43,592 bases of DNA, taken from Cellulomonas sp. RIT-PI-Y (GTDB lineage Bacteria > Actinomycetota > Actinomycetes > Actinomycetales > Cellulomonadaceae). This document shows positions 1-9,079 of the stretch, piece after piece (positions within the stretch are counted from its first letter, which is position 1; every line of letters begins with the position of its first letter). A program made the position numbers and the translations under genes. The stretch spans positions 1-43,592 of the forward strand of contig NZ_JANZKP010000029.1 of assembly GCF_025642745.1 (NCBI RefSeq), in the 5' to 3' direction. Under the pieces are notes generated by a model. That model did no database searches. It saw only the letters and a program-made list of their open reading frames with translations, and was not told the origin of the DNA.

Positions 1-537
1 CTCGTCCTCGTGCTGGAGGGTCAGGCCGATGTCGTCCAACCCCTCCATCAGGCGCCAGCGGGTGTAGTCGTCGACGTGGAACGGCACCACGATGTCCTCG
101 CAGCTGGCGGTGCGGGTCGCCAGGTCGACCGTGACCTCGGTGCCGGGATGGGTCTCCAGCACCTTCCAGATCAGCTCGATGTCCTCCTGCGAGACCTGCG
201 CGGCCAGCAGCCCCTGCTTGCCCGAGTTGCCGCGGAAGATGTCCGCGAACCGGGCGGACAGCACCGCCTTGAAGCCGTAGTCCTTCAGGGCCCAGACCGC
301 GTGCTCACGCGAGGAGCCGGTGCCGAAGTCCGGACCGGCCACCAGCACCGAGCCGGAGCGGTAGGCGTCCTGGTTCAGCACGAACTCCGGATCGTTGCGC
401 CAGGCCGAGAACAGCGCGTCCTCGAACCCGGTCCGGGTGACCCGCTTGAGGTAGACCGCCGGGATGATCTGGTCGGTGTCGACGTTGCTGCGGCGCAGCG
501 GGACCCCGACGCCGGTGTGCGAAGTGAACTTTTCCAT
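1..537 (-). CDS. leuD: 3-isopropylmalate dehydratase small subunit, 3' end cut by window edge
   Basis: Small subunit of isopropylmalate isomerase, which with LeuC converts 2-isopropylmalate to 3-isopropylmalate in leucine synthesis (cytoplasm). The reading frame opens with ATG at 537 ([20 protein letters not shown]) and stays open to base 1, giving 179 codons. The last visible residues, [13 protein letters not shown], match the usual LeuD C-terminal region, so only about 15-25 residues are missing. It starts 28 bases after the leuC stop and is almost certainly cotranscribed with leuC. The start is supported by the family N-terminus. Identity is secure; the true end lies outside the window. 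Confidence 0.95.
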   Translation of the reverse strand, partial: MEKFTSHTGVGVPLRRSNVDTDQIIPAVYLKRVTRTGFEDALFSAWRNDPEFVLNQDAYRSGSVLVAGPDFGTGSSREHAVWALKDYGFKAVLSARFADIFRGNSGKQGLLAAQVSQEDIELIWKVLETHPGTEVTVDLATRTASCEDIVVPFHVDDYTRWRLMEGLDDIGLTLQHEDE

Positions 538-565
538 CAGAGTGCTCGATTCGGGTCGGTCGGGA

Positions 566-2020
566 TCAGGCGGGCTGCAGGTCGGTGAGCGGGGAGCCGT
601 CCGGCACCTCGATGCCCTCACCGAGGTCGGACACCGACGACAGCGTGCCGCGGATCGCGGTCGCCGCGGCGACCAGCGGCGACACCAGGTGGGTGCGGCC
701 GCCCTTGCCCTGCCGCCCCTCGAAGTTGCGGTTCGACGTGGAGGCCGACCGCTCCCCCGGCGCCAGCTGGTCCGGGTTCATGCCCAGGCACATCGAGCAT
801 CCGGCGTTGCGCCACTCGGCCCCGAACTCCAGGAAGATCCGGTCCAGGCCCTCCTCCTCGGCCTGGATGCGCACCCGGGCGGAGGACGGCACCACCAGCA
901 CCCGCACCGAGTCCGCCTTGTGCGCGCCGCGCATCAGCTTGGCCGCGGCCCGCAGGTCCTCGATCCGGCCGTTGGTGCACGACCCGATGAACACGGTGTC
1001 CACCGCGATCTCCCGCAGCGGGCGACCCGGGGTCAGGCCCATGTACTCGATGGCGCGCTCGGCGGCGATCCGCTCGTTGGCGTCCGCGATCTCCTCCGGC
1101 ACCGGGACGTTGGCGGACAGCGGCAGACCCTGACCCGGGTTGGTGCCCCAGGTGACGAAGGGCTCCAGCTCGGCGGCCTCGATGATCACCTCGGTGTCGA
1201 AGGTGGCGTCGTCGTCGCTGCGCAGGGTCGACCAGTACTCCACCGCCGCGTCCCAGTCCTCGCCCTCGGGGGCGTGCGGACGGCCCTTGAGGTAGTCGAA
1301 GGTGGTCTGGTCGGGGGCGATCATGCCCGCCCGGGCGCCGGCCTCGATCGACATGTTGCAGATCGTCATCCGGCCCTCCATCGACAGGGAGCGGATGGCC
1401 TCGCCGCGGTACTCCAGCACGTAGCCCTGGCCACCACCGGTGCCGATCTTGGCGATCACCGCCAGGATGATGTCCTTCGCGGTGGCCCCCAGGGGCAGCG
1501 CACCGTTCACCGTGATCGCCATCGTCTTGAACGGCGCGAGCGGCAGGGTCTGGGTCGCCATCACGTGCTCGACCTCGCTGGTGCCGATCCCGAACGCCAA
1601 CGCGCCGAACGCCCCGTGGGTCGAGGTGTGCGAGTCGCCGCAGACCACGGTCAGGCCGGGCATGGTCAGCCCCAGCTGCGGGCCGACCTGGTGCACGATC
1701 CCCTGGTCGGCGTCGCCCAGCGAGTGGAGTCGGACCCCGAACTCCCGCGCGTTGTTGCGCAGCGTGTCGATCTGGGTCCGGCTGGTCTCGTCCGCGATCG
1801 GCAGGTCGATGTCCAGGGTGGGGGTGTTGTGGTCCTCGGTGGCGAGCGTGAGGTCCGGGCGTCGCACCTGCCGGCCGGCCAGCCGCAGGCCCTCGAACGC
1901 CTGGGGGCTGGTGACCTCGTGCACCAGGTGCAGGTCGATGTAGAGCAGGTCCGGGGCGCCGTCCGTGCCTCGTCGCACGATGTGGTCGTTCCACACCTTC
2001 TCTGCCAGGGTGCCGGCCAT
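566..2020 (-). CDS. leuC: 3-isopropylmalate dehydratase large subunit
   Basis: Aconitase-superfamily subunit carrying the [4Fe-4S] cluster for isomerising 2- to 3-isopropylmalate; partner LeuD lies directly downstream. The 484-residue length is usual for the family. Visible signatures: [20 protein letters not shown] (about 125-144), cluster cysteines C348 (FIGSCTNGR), C408 and C411 ([13 protein letters not shown]), and the substrate-loop [14 protein letters not shown] near 429-442. ATG at 2020 is preceded by a good ribosome site (gaggaga, about 8 bases upstream), unlike many neighbours that look leaderless. The 86-base divergent gap to the IclR gene holds a perfect inverted repeat, the probable operator for both genes. 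Confidence 0.98.
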   Translation of the reverse strand: MAGTLAEKVWNDHIVRRGTDGAPDLLYIDLHLVHEVTSPQAFEGLRLAGRQVRRPDLTLATEDHNTPTLDIDLPIADETSRTQIDTLRNNAREFGVRLHSLGDADQGIVHQVGPQLGLTMPGLTVVCGDSHTSTHGAFGALAFGIGTSEVEHVMATQTLPLAPFKTMAITVNGALPLGATAKDIILAVIAKIGTGGGQGYVLEYRGEAIRSLSMEGRMTICNMSIEAGARAGMIAPDQTTFDYLKGRPHAPEGEDWDAAVEYWSTLRSDDDATFDTEVIIEAAELEPFVTWGTNPGQGLPLSANVPVPEEIADANERIAAERAIEYMGLTPGRPLREIAVDTVFIGSCTNGRIEDLRAAAKLMRGAHKADSVRVLVVPSSARVRIQAEEEGLDRIFLEFGAEWRNAGCSMCLGMNPDQLAPGERSASTSNRNFEGRQGKGGRTHLVSPLVAAATAIRGTLSSVSDLGEGIEVPDGSPLTDLQPA

Positions 2021-2071
2021 GTCTGGTCTCCTCGCGTGGGGGCTCGCTGAGATGCTTCTCGGGTGTCGTCG

Positions 2072-2096
2072 TAGCGTCTCAGCGAATGAGACGCTA
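2072..2096. promoter_or_regulatory. perfect inverted repeat operator between leuC and the IclR gene
   Basis: Arms tagcgtctca (2072-2081) and tgagacgcta (2087-2096) are exact reverse complements around gcgaa. The right arm runs into tagtat (2095-2100), which sits at -12 to -7 relative to the ATG at 2107, so a bound protein would cover the IclR gene's own promoter as well as the leuC upstream region. A partial half-site (gctgagatgc) lies at 2046-2055. IclR relatives LtbR/NdgR are known to control leuCD in actinobacteria; assignment to this protein is inferred. A 17-bp relative lies upstream of leuB at 23725-23741. Confidence 0.8.
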
Positions 2097-2106
2097 GTAT
2101 CGACCT

Positions 2107-2826
2107 ATGGACAACTCTAGCGGAGTCGGCGTTCTGGACAAGGCCGCGGCCGTCCTCAACGCCCTCGAGGCGGGCCCCGCCACCCTCGCGCAGCTGGTCA
2201 ACGCCACTCACCTGGCCCGGCCGACCGCCCACCGACTGGCCGTCGCGCTGGAGCACCACCGCCTGGTCGGCCGGGACATGCAGGGCCGATTCGTCCTCGG
2301 GCCGCGCCTGAGCGAGCTCGCCAGCGCCGCCGGCGAGGACCGGCTGCTCGCCGCCGCCGGCCCCGTGCTCACCGCGCTGCGCGACCACACCGGGGAGAGC
2401 GCCCAGCTGTACCGCCGCCAGGGCGACCAGCGGATCTGCGTGGCCGCCGCCGAGCGTCCGATCGGCCTGCGGGACTCGATCCCGGTCGGTGCCACCCTGA
2501 CGATGGCCGCCGGCTCCGCGGCGCAGATCCTGCTCGCCTGGGAGGAGCCCGACCGGCTGCACCGCGGCCTGCAGGGCTCGAAGTTCACTGCGACCATCCT
2601 GTCCGGCGTCCGGCGCCGGGGCTGGGCGCAGTCCGTCTCCGAGCGCGAGGTCGGTGTCGCGTCCGTCTCCGCTCCGGTGCGCGGCCAGTCCGGCCGCGTC
2701 GTGGCCGCGGTGTCGATCTCCGGGCCCGTCGAGCGGCTCTCCCGTCAGCCCGGTCGCCTACACGCCGCCGCGGTGGTCTCGGCGGCGAACCGGCTCACCG
2801 AGGTGCTGCGCCGCACCGCGGAGTGA
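2107..2826 (+). CDS. IclR-family transcriptional regulator (LtbR/NdgR-like)
   Basis: DNA-binding regulator of 239 residues, a usual IclR length. The N-terminus holds a winged helix-turn-helix (about 8-65; LNALEAGPATLAQLVNATHLARPTAHRLAVAL), followed by the IclR effector domain (RQGDQRICVAAAERPIGLRDSIPVG; later VASVSAPVRGQSGRVVAAVSISGP). It is divergent from leuC with the operator between them, the arrangement known for LtbR of Corynebacterium and NdgR of Streptomyces, which regulate leucine genes. The -10-like tagtat ends six bases before ATG, so the message is probably leaderless. The effector ligand cannot be read from sequence. Confidence 0.92.
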   Translation: MDNSSGVGVLDKAAAVLNALEAGPATLAQLVNATHLARPTAHRLAVALEHHRLVGRDMQGRFVLGPRLSELASAAGEDRLLAAAGPVLTALRDHTGESAQLYRRQGDQRICVAAAERPIGLRDSIPVGATLTMAAGSAAQILLAWEEPDRLHRGLQGSKFTATILSGVRRRGWAQSVSEREVGVASVSAPVRGQSGRVVAAVSISGPVERLSRQPGRLHAAAVVSAANRLTEVLRRTAE

Positions 2827-2843
2827 CGTCACGCCCGATCGCA

Positions 2844-2884
2844 TCCGGCGGGGCCGGGCCCACCACGGGTCCGGCCCCGCCGGA
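2844..2884 (+). terminator. GC-rich hairpin after the IclR gene
   Basis: A perfect 14-bp stem (tccggcggggccgg 2844-2857; ccggccccgccgga 2871-2884) with a 13-base loop lies 17 bases after the IclR stop. There is no T-tract, so it would be an actinobacterial tract-less terminator or simply a stabilising 3' stem. Downstream, 2893-2950 contains short imperfect repeats of the type acagatcgg (2893-2901, 2911-2919) and ggatcgg/ccgatcgg; nothing else is recognisable before the tRNA terminator. Confidence 0.55.
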
Positions 2885-2989
2885 CGTCCGGCACAGATCG
2901 GGCGACCGCAACAGATCGGACGGCCGGAAGGGATCGGGAGACCGATCGGGCCGCGGCGGGACGACCGCACCCTTTCGCCTGGACATGAG

Positions 2990-3019
2990 AAAAGCCCGAC
3001 CGCATTGCTGCGATCGGGC
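2990..3019 (-). terminator. intrinsic terminator of the tRNA genes
   Basis: Reading the minus strand, an 11-bp stem with one G-T position (gcccgatcgca / tgcggtcgggc; plus-strand arms 2994-3004 and 3009-3019, loop ttgc) is followed by a short T run (complement of aaaa 2990-2993). It begins about 10 bases after the tRNA-Glu 3' end, where a terminator for a minus-strand tRNA transcript is expected. Confidence 0.75.
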
Positions 3020-3029
3020 CTTTCCGTTG

Positions 3030-3102
3030 TACCCCCAAGGGGATTTGAACCCCTGTTACCGCCGTGAGAGGGCGGCGTCCTAGGCCGCTAGACGATGGGG
3101 GC
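3030..3102 (-). tRNA. tRNA-Glu (anticodon CUC)
   Basis: A full cloverleaf can be drawn on the minus strand: 7-bp acceptor gccccca/tgggggt with the G1-U72 pair seen in other tRNA-Glu, D arm with tctagcggcctagga, anticodon stem cgccg/cggcg with loop ctctcac giving CTC, and T arm aggggttcaaatcccct. The discriminator is A; CCA is not encoded. 73 bases. It lies near gltX, whose product charges it. Confidence 0.96.
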
Positions 3103-3202
3103 CTGGGTGATCAGGTCCTTGCGGGCTGACCGGGAACTACTCTACCTCACTGTGCCTGTCCTGCGAAATCCGCTCGTCCGAGCCTCTCTCGCGGGTCATG
3201 CG

Positions 3203-3274
3203 CTGGGGTACCAGGACTCGAACCTAGACTAAGTGAACCAGAATCACTCGTGCTGCCAATTACACCATACCCCA
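3203..3274 (-). tRNA. tRNA-Gln (anticodon CUG)
   Basis: Minus-strand cloverleaf: acceptor tggggta/tacccca, D arm with gtgtaattggcagcac, anticodon stem agtga/tcact with loop ttctggt giving CTG, and T arm taggttcgagtccta-type. 72 bases, discriminator G, CCA not encoded. In most actinobacteria Gln-tRNA is made by GluRS mischarging followed by GatCAB amidation, so the nearby gltX may serve this tRNA too (family knowledge). Confidence 0.96.
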
Positions 3275-3374
3275 ATGCATTGCGTTCTCCCTGATCCGGC
3301 CCGCATTCCACCGCGACGAGCAACGTCACGAGGGAGGAGGACCGGCGCCGGAGTGGACGCCTTGCCGAACGAGA

Positions 3375-3404
3375 ACATTACCGGACCATCAGGCCCGGTA
3401 CCAA
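3375..3404 (-). promoter_or_regulatory. possible promoter of the tRNA operon
   Basis: On the minus strand ttggta (3404-3399), an 18-base spacer and taatgt (3380-3375) form a plausible sigma-70-type promoter about 100 bases upstream of tRNA-Gln. Other stretches of 3275-3426 show no gene. The call rests on eye-matched hexamers only. Confidence 0.35.
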
Positions 3405-3426
3405 ACCGGCCGCCCTGTGCCGCCCG

Positions 3427-4164
3427 TCACGCCGTGGCGAGCAGCCCCGGCAGCTCCGCCAACGAGCGGATCACCCGGTCCCGCTCCCCCGCCGCGAGCA
3501 GCTCCCCGGCGTGCACGGCGGACCCCGCGCCGGCCCGGTCCAGCCACACCCCGTGCAGCCCCGCGGCCGTCGCCGCGCGGGCGTCCACGTCCAGCTCGTC
3601 CCCGACGTAGACCGTGCGGGACGGCTCGGTGCCCAACCGCGCACAGGCCTCGGTGAACACCCGCGGATCGGGCTTGCCGAAGCCCAGGGTGTCGACGCCG
3701 ACCAGCATCGGCACCCGGTCGATCAGCCCGGCGGCAGTCAGCTTGCGCACCTGGTAGGCGGTGGCGGCGTTGGACAGCGCACCGACCTTCAGCCCGTCGG
3801 CGAGCAGCCGGTCCACCACGTCGGGCGCATCGGCGTGCGCGGCCCAGGACGCGGTGAACGTCCGCTCGAACAGCCCGTTCCACTCGGCGTAGTCGGATTC
3901 GTCCAGCTCGGGTCCGCCGAAGTCGCGGTGCAGGTCGTTGGCGCGCGCCATCCGCTGCGCCTCGTAGCCGACCTCTCCCCGGGTGTACCGGCGGTACCGG
4001 CCGTTCGCGTCCGCGCGCCAGTGCGCCAGCACCTCGGGAGCGCGTTCCGGCGCCAGGTCGGGCAGCCACACCGCGGAGACCGCGGCCAGGGCCAGGGCGA
4101 AGGCGCCCCGGGTGTCGACCAGGGTGTCGTCGATGTCGAACAGGACGCCCTCGATCGCGCTCAC
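3427..4164 (-). CDS. HAD-superfamily hydrolase (phosphatase-like)
   Basis: Cytoplasmic 245-residue haloacid-dehalogenase-fold hydrolase, probably acting on a small phosphorylated metabolite; the substrate is unknown. Motif I FDIDDTL has the nucleophile D10 and acid D12. Motif II is in LKVGALSNA, motif III lysine in [10 protein letters not shown], and motif IV in [19 protein letters not shown] helical cap lies between motifs I and II, as in subclass IA. The GTG start at 4164 overlaps the gltX stop as GTGA, so it is translationally coupled to gltX. Linkage to gltX gives no clear functional hint; a house-cleaning role is a guess. Confidence 0.9.
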   Translation of the reverse strand: MSAIEGVLFDIDDTLVDTRGAFALALAAVSAVWLPDLAPERAPEVLAHWRADANGRYRRYTRGEVGYEAQRMARANDLHRDFGGPELDESDYAEWNGLFERTFTASWAAHADAPDVVDRLLADGLKVGALSNAATAYQVRKLTAAGLIDRVPMLVGVDTLGFGKPDPRVFTEACARLGTEPSRTVYVGDELDVDARAATAAGLHGVWLDRAGAGSAVHAGELLAAGERDRVIRSLAELPGLLATA

Positions 4165-5651
4165 AGGGTGGCGCGCAGGGCGGCGATCCGGGCCAGGGAG
4201 GACTCCTTGCCCAGCAGTTCCAGCGACTCGAACAGCGGCGGGGAGACCCGGCGGCCGGAGACCGCGACCCGCAGCGGGGTGAAGGCGAACCGGGGCTTGA
4301 GGCCCAGCCCGTCCACCAGGGCGCCCTGCAGGGCGGCCTCGACCGCGGCGGCGCTGAAGTCGGTCAGCGGCTCCAGGGCGGCCGTGGCGGCGTCCAGGGC
4401 CGCGGCGGGCTCGCCCTTGAGAGCCCCGGTCGCGTCGTCCTCGATCACCAGGTCCGCATCGGCGACGAACAGGAAGCCGAGCATGCCGGGCGCCTCGCCG
4501 AGCAGCTTGATCCGGGTCTGGATCAGCGGGGCGGCGGCGTCCAGCAGCGCGCGGTGGGCGGGCTCCAGGTAGGCGTAGGAGTCGGCGGGCACCAGACCGG
4601 CACGGTGCAGGTAGGGCACCACGCGGTCACGGAAGTCGTCGGCCTCCAGCAGGCGGATGTGGTCGGCGTTGATCGCCTCGGCCTTCTTCAGGTCGAAGCG
4701 CGCCGGGTTCGGGTTCACGTCGTGGATGTCGAAGGCCTCGACCAGCTCCGGGACGGTGAAGATGTCGCGGTCCGGGCCGATCGACCAGCCGAGCAGCGAG
4801 AGGTAGTTGAGCAGCCCCTCGGGGGTGAAGCCGCGTTCCCGGTGCAGGAACAGGTTCGACTCGGGGTCGCGCTTGGACAGCTTCTTGTTGCCCTCGCCCA
4901 TCACGTAGGGCAGGTGGCCGAACTCCGGCATCACGGTGGCGACACCGAGCTCCAGCAGGGCGCGGTACAGCACCACCTGACGCGGCGTGCTGGAGAGCAG
5001 GTCCTCGCCGCGCAGCACGTGCGTGATGTTCATCAGCGCGTCGTCGATCGGGTTGACCAGGGTGTAGAGCGGGTGGCCGTTGGCACGCACGATCACGTAG
5101 TCCGGCACGGATCCGGCCTTGAAGGTCACGTCGCCGCGCACCAGGTCGGTGAAGGTGACGTCCTCGTCCGGCATCCGCAGCCGCAGCACCGGCTCGCGGC
5201 CCTCGGCGCGGTACGCGGCCTTCTCCTCGTCGGTCAGCGCGCGGTCGAACCCGTCGTAGCCCAGCTTGGGGTCACGGCCGGCGGCACGGTGCCGGGCCTC
5301 GATCTCCTCCGCCGTGGCGAAGGACTCGTAGGCGTAGCCGCCCTCGACCAGCCGGCGCGCGACGTCCCGGTACAGGTCCATCCGCTGCGACTGCCGGTAG
5401 GGCTCGTGCGGGCCGCCGACCTCGACGCCCTCGTCCCAGTCCAGGCCCAGCCAGCGCAGCGCGTCCAGCAGCTGCTGGTAGCTCTCCTCCGAGTCGCGTG
5501 CCGGGTCGGTGTCCTCGATCCGGAACACGAACGTGCCGCCGACGTGCCGGGCGTAGGCCCAGTTGAACAGCGCGGTCCGGATCAGGCCGACGTGCGGTGT
5601 TCCGGTCGGGGACGGGCAGAAGCGAACACGGACGGGGCTCGGAGAAGTCAC
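4161..5651 (-). CDS. gltX: glutamyl-tRNA synthetase
   Basis: Class I aminoacyl-tRNA synthetase charging tRNA-Glu, and probably tRNA-Gln if non-discriminating as in other actinobacteria that use GatCAB. The protein is 496 residues. The ATP-site signature is [19 protein letters not shown] (13-31; HIGH is HVGL) and the KMSKS counterpart is KLSKR (257-261). The cysteine zinc-binding insert of E. coli GluRS is absent ([11 protein letters not shown]). I chose GTG at 5651 because the family N-terminus begins there and taggct (5664-5659) sits 7 bases upstream, a leaderless layout; the frame is open further upstream but encodes no family sequence. The HAD gene follows by GTGA overlap. Confidence 0.97.
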   Translation of the reverse strand: MTSPSPVRVRFCPSPTGTPHVGLIRTALFNWAYARHVGGTFVFRIEDTDPARDSEESYQQLLDALRWLGLDWDEGVEVGGPHEPYRQSQRMDLYRDVARRLVEGGYAYESFATAEEIEARHRAAGRDPKLGYDGFDRALTDEEKAAYRAEGREPVLRLRMPDEDVTFTDLVRGDVTFKAGSVPDYVIVRANGHPLYTLVNPIDDALMNITHVLRGEDLLSSTPRQVVLYRALLELGVATVMPEFGHLPYVMGEGNKKLSKRDPESNLFLHRERGFTPEGLLNYLSLLGWSIGPDRDIFTVPELVEAFDIHDVNPNPARFDLKKAEAINADHIRLLEADDFRDRVVPYLHRAGLVPADSYAYLEPAHRALLDAAAPLIQTRIKLLGEAPGMLGFLFVADADLVIEDDATGALKGEPAAALDAATAALEPLTDFSAAAVEAALQGALVDGLGLKPRFAFTPLRVAVSGRRVSPPLFESLELLGKESSLARIAALRATL

Positions 5652-5680
5652 GGCCGACAGCCTAGTCAGTCCGGGCGGGC

Positions 5681-6463
5681 TCAGTTCCGGCGCAGCACCG
5701 GGTTGCGCAGCGTGCCGATCTCCTCGACCTCGACCTCGACCACGTCGCGGGACTCCAGAAGCCCGACGCCCGCCGGGGTGCCGGTCAGGATGATGTCCCC
5801 GGGCAGCAGGGTGAGGACCTCGGAGATGTACGAGATCAGGGTCGGCACGTCGAAGATCATCTGCGAGGTGCGACCGTCCTGCTTGGTCTCCCCGTTGACC
5901 CGCGAGCGCACGGCCAGGTCCTCGACGTCCAGGCCCGGCACCACCCACGGACCGATCGGGCAGGCCCCGTCGAACCCCTTCGCACGCACCCACTGGCCGT
6001 CGGTGCGCTGGGCGTCCCGGGCGGTGATGTCGTTGGCCACGGTGAAGCCGAAGACGTAGTGCAGCGCGTTCTCCGGGGTGACGTTCTTGGTCACCTTGCC
6101 GATCACGACCGCGAGCTCGGCCTCGTAGGAGACCTCCTCGGTCCACTCCGGCAGCACGATCGGGTCGTCCGGGCCGATCACCGAGGTGTTCGGCTTGAAG
6201 AACAGCAGCGGGGCGACCGGGACGTCGTTGCCCATCTCCGCGGCGTGGTCGGCGTAGTTGCGGCCGACGCCCACGATCTTGGAGCGCGGGATCACCGGGG
6301 CCAGCAGCCGGACGCCGTCGCCCAGCGGGATCCGCTCGCCGGTGGGCTGCACCGGGGTGTAGATCGGGTCGCCGGAGATGACGACCAGCTGTTCCTGACC
6401 GGGCTCCCCCTCGACGATGGCGTAGCGGGGGTCGTCTCCGGTGGTGAATCTCGCGATGCGCAC
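5681..6463 (-). CDS. fumarylacetoacetate hydrolase family protein
   Basis: FAH-fold enzyme of 260 residues; such proteins hydrolyse or decarboxylate acylpyruvate-type compounds with a bound divalent metal. Signature: [13 protein letters not shown], then the metal-ligand region [11 protein letters not shown] (E114, E116) and [10 protein letters not shown] (D145), and the C-terminal [13 protein letters not shown]. The GTG start at 6463 has taggct (6476-6471) 7 bases upstream, so it is likely leaderless. It lies 29 bases upstream of gltX, a pairing also found in mycobacteria. True substrate unknown; oxaloacetate decarboxylase or acylpyruvase activity is possible for this subgroup. Confidence 0.88.
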   Translation of the reverse strand: MRIARFTTGDDPRYAIVEGEPGQEQLVVISGDPIYTPVQPTGERIPLGDGVRLLAPVIPRSKIVGVGRNYADHAAEMGNDVPVAPLLFFKPNTSVIGPDDPIVLPEWTEEVSYEAELAVVIGKVTKNVTPENALHYVFGFTVANDITARDAQRTDGQWVRAKGFDGACPIGPWVVPGLDVEDLAVRSRVNGETKQDGRTSQMIFDVPTLISYISEVLTLLPGDIILTGTPAGVGLLESRDVVEVEVEEIGTLRNPVLRRN

Positions 6464-6491
6464 GGGCGTCAGCCTAGACCGTGCGCCGTGA

Positions 6492-7310
6492 TCAGACCCG
6501 TGCCAGCACCTCGCCGTGCAGCACCGCGAACCAGCCACCCGGCTGCTCGCCCCACTCCCGCCAGCCCGCGGCGAGCTGCTCCAGACCGACCTCGTCCGCG
6601 AGGCCGTGGGCGACGGCCTGCCGGGCGAAGTCGGACTCGGTGCAGCGCTCCGCCCAGAGCCCGGCCCACCAGCGGCGGTCCTCCTCGGAGGCGTAGCACC
6701 AGACGCCGGCGGTGGCGACCACGGTGTCCTCGGTGAACCCCGCGGCCAGCGCCCAGGAGTGCAGCCGACGACCGGCATCGGCCTCGGCCCCGTTGGCCTG
6801 GGTGACCTCGTGGTACAGCGCGGACCACTCGTCGAGGGCGGGGTCCTGCGGGAACCAGGTCATCCCGGCGTAGTCCGCGTCCCGGACCGCGACCAGCCCG
6901 CCCGGACGGACCACGCGGCGCAGCTCGGCCAGCGCGGCGACCGGGTCCTGCAGGTGCTGCAGCAGCTGGTGGGCGTGGGCGACGTCGACGCTGTCGTCCT
7001 CGAAGGGCAGTGCGTAGGCGTCCCCGGTGGTGAAGGTGACGTTCTCGGCGCCGGCCCGACGGGCCTCGTCCCGCGCGAGCTCGATCACGGCCTCGGAGCG
7101 GTCGACCCCGATCACCTCCCCCGGCGCGACCCGTGCGGCGAGCCCGAGGGTCAGGGTGCCGGGACCGCAGCCGACGTCGAGCAGCCGCTGACCTGGCTCC
7201 AGTCCCGGGAGCAGATAGGCGGCGGAGTTCTCGGCGGTGCGCCAGCGGTGCGAGCGCAGCACGCTCTCGTGGTGTCCGTGGGTGTAGACCTCGGATGCGG
7301 GAGTGGTCAC
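6492..7310 (-). CDS. class I SAM-dependent methyltransferase
   Basis: 272-residue methyltransferase of the Methyltransf_11/UbiE-like type. Motif I is LLDVGCGPGTLTLG (43-56), the acidic post-I residue is in EVIGVDRS, motif II-like text is DDSVDVAHAHQLLQHLQDP, and motif III is VVRPGGLVAVRDADYAG. The C-terminal half resembles proteins annotated only as methyltransferase-domain proteins. Starts with GTG at 7310, with tagcgt exactly at -12 to -7, so probably leaderless. Ends 28 bases before the FAH-family gene. Acceptor unknown. Confidence 0.88.
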   Translation of the reverse strand: MTTPASEVYTHGHHESVLRSHRWRTAENSAAYLLPGLEPGQRLLDVGCGPGTLTLGLAARVAPGEVIGVDRSEAVIELARDEARRAGAENVTFTTGDAYALPFEDDSVDVAHAHQLLQHLQDPVAALAELRRVVRPGGLVAVRDADYAGMTWFPQDPALDEWSALYHEVTQANGAEADAGRRLHSWALAAGFTEDTVVATAGVWCYASEEDRRWWAGLWAERCTESDFARQAVAHGLADEVGLEQLAAGWREWGEQPGGWFAVLHGEVLARV

Positions 7311-7393
7311 GGGCCCACGCTAGGACGTCCGCCCACGGTACGGGACCCGGCGTCTTGCCCTCTGAGACCAGGGGCGCGCACTACCGTGACGGC

Positions 7394-8416
7394 ATGCGAC
7401 GCATCGAGGGGATCGACCTGGCCCGCGGGCTGGCCGTGCTCGGCATGGTGACCGCGCACGTCGGACCGGACACCCCTCTGCTGGAGATCGCGGACGGCCG
7501 GTCGGCGGCGCTGTTCGTGGTGCTGTCCGGGGTGTCGATCGCCCTGATGTCCGGCGGCGCCCGTCCGGTCCAGGGCGTGCGACGGGTGCAGGCACGGGTG
7601 ACGATCCTGGCGCGGGCCTTCGTGCTGCTGGGGGTCGGGGTGGCCCTCGCGACGCTGAACGTCCCGGTGGTGGTGATCCTGCCGACCTACGCCCTGCTGT
7701 TCGCGGTGGCGGCCTGCCTGCTGCGGACCCCGGTCCGGACCCTGCTGATCGGCGCCGGGCTGGTGGTGCTGGTCGCACCGCCGCTGCGGGTGCTGCTGGA
7801 GCGCCGGATCACCGCGACCTGGAACGGCGGCGGGATCGTCGACCTGGTGCTGGGCGAGTACTACCCCGCGCTGGTCTGGATCGGGTACCTGCTGGTCGGG
7901 CTCGCCGTGACCCGGGCCGACCTGGGTGCCGCCCGTACCCGCACCCGCCTGCTGGTCGGCGGTGCGCTCGCGACCGTGCTGGGCTACGGCTCGGCCGCGG
8001 TGCTGACCCGGGTGCTGGACGCCGGGCCGACCCTGGCCCGGCTGATCACGTCGGAGCCGCACAGCTCCAGCACCCCGGAGGTGCTCGGCAACATCGGCGT
8101 CGCGCTGCTCACCCTGGTGGCCTGCCTGTGGATCGCCGAACGGTGGCCGCGGGCCGTCTCGCCGCTGGCCGCCACCGGCGCCCTGGCGCTGACGGCCTAC
8201 ATCGGTCACCTCCTGGTGATCAAGGCTGTCGGCTCCCAGGTGGTCTGGCAGCCGACCACCGCGGGTTGGCTGGCGTTCCTGATCGTGATCGTCGGCGGCT
8301 GCTGGGCCTGGCGGTCCACGGTCGGCCGGGGACCGGCGGAGTGGGCGCTGCACCGGATCGCGGCCCGCGCGGCGGACACCGGTGTCACGGAGCGATCAGC
8401 CGTCGATCCCACCTGA
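7394..8416 (+). CDS. membrane acyltransferase-like protein (HGSNAT/DUF1624-DUF418 type)
   Basis: 340-residue integral membrane protein with roughly nine to ten hydrophobic segments. The N-terminus RRIEGIDLARGLAVLGMVTAH is the hallmark of heparan-alpha-glucosaminide N-acetyltransferase-like and DUF418 proteins, which move acyl groups across the membrane or are uncharacterised. A conserved-looking ALTAYIGHLLVIKA segment lies near the C-terminus. Start ATG 7394 has taccgt (7382-7387) at -12 to -7, suggesting a leaderless message. The last 32 bases overlap the convergent pdxH gene. The acceptor substrate cannot be stated; a cell-envelope role is inferred from topology. Confidence 0.8.
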   Translation: MRRIEGIDLARGLAVLGMVTAHVGPDTPLLEIADGRSAALFVVLSGVSIALMSGGARPVQGVRRVQARVTILARAFVLLGVGVALATLNVPVVVILPTYALLFAVAACLLRTPVRTLLIGAGLVVLVAPPLRVLLERRITATWNGGGIVDLVLGEYYPALVWIGYLLVGLAVTRADLGAARTRTRLLVGGALATVLGYGSAAVLTRVLDAGPTLARLITSEPHSSSTPEVLGNIGVALLTLVACLWIAERWPRAVSPLAATGALALTAYIGHLLVIKAVGSQVVWQPTTAGWLAFLIVIVGGCWAWRSTVGRGPAEWALHRIAARAADTGVTERSAVDPT

Positions 8417-9038
8417 CGCCGTCCCAGCGGTAGTGCAGCCGCATGTGCCCCCGGTCCGAGACGCCCTGCCAGAACTCGACCTCCTCGGCGCGGACCGACC
8501 AGACCTGCCAGTCGTCCGCGACCAGGCCGGGTTCGCGGTCCACCCGGTCCCGGGCCCGGCGGACCTGCTGCTGCATCTGGTCCACCGAGGACAGCGACGC
8601 GCCGGGCACCCCGGCCAGCAGCGAGGCCCGGGCGCTCGGCGACCGGGCGAGGAAGTCCGCCCGGCGCTCCGCCTCGGACACCTGCTCGGCCCGCCCGACG
8701 ATCCGGACCTGACGGCCGAGCGGCTGCCAGTACATGGTCAGCGCGCACCGCGGCTCGCCCTGGAGGTCCTGAGCCTTCCCCGAGCGACCGTCGGTGGCGA
8801 ACCGCCAGCAGCCGTCGGCCACGTCGGTCAGCAGGACGATCCGCGAGCGGGGTTGACCGTCGGCGTCGACCGTGGACACCCCGAGCGCGTGCGGCTCGGG
8901 GGCGCCCACGTCGATCGCGGCCAGCAACCAGTCGACGAAGGCCTGCGCCGGATCGGCGGACAGGCTGAACGGATCGACGTCGGGCAGGTCGCCGGTCAGG
9001 GCGGGAAGGGTGCGCAGCTGCGCGGCGATCGAGGGCAC
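8385..9038 (-). CDS. pdxH: pyridoxamine 5'-phosphate oxidase
   Basis: FMN-dependent oxidase making pyridoxal 5'-phosphate from PNP/PMP, 217 residues. Recognised by SRIVLLTDVADGCWRFATD with SGKAQDL (FMN-binding strand and phosphate region), the central YWQPLGRQVRIVG, and the C-terminal VEFWQGVSDRGHMRLHYR and DRRLIAP, close to the family ending FWQG...RLAP. I chose GTG at 9038: gatact lies exactly at -12 to -7 and the longer frame upstream does not look like PdxH. Convergently overlaps the acyltransferase-like gene by 32 bases. PLP users nearby include YggS and IlvE. Confidence 0.93.
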   Translation of the reverse strand: MPSIAAQLRTLPALTGDLPDVDPFSLSADPAQAFVDWLLAAIDVGAPEPHALGVSTVDADGQPRSRIVLLTDVADGCWRFATDGRSGKAQDLQGEPRCALTMYWQPLGRQVRIVGRAEQVSEAERRADFLARSPSARASLLAGVPGASLSSVDQMQQQVRRARDRVDREPGLVADDWQVWSVRAEEVEFWQGVSDRGHMRLHYRWDGVRWDRRLIAP

Positions 9039-9079
9039 GTGATCAGTATCACGTCGACCGGCGCCCGCCGCCCGGGACC

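Noticed and set aside
464..2050. Long plus-strand frame of 528 codons opposite leuC
   Set aside because: Arginine/glycine/histidine-rich shadow typical of GC-rich DNA; the minus strand encodes a complete LeuC with all motifs.
2893..2950. Short gatcgg repeats as an operator or mobile-element end
   Set aside because: Repeat spacing is irregular and the units are short; likely chance in GC-rich sequence around the hairpin.
5652..6146. 165-codon N-terminal extension of gltX
   Set aside because: It overlaps the FAH-family gene, is low-complexity Arg/Gly sequence, and the synthetase N-terminus starts at GTG 5651.
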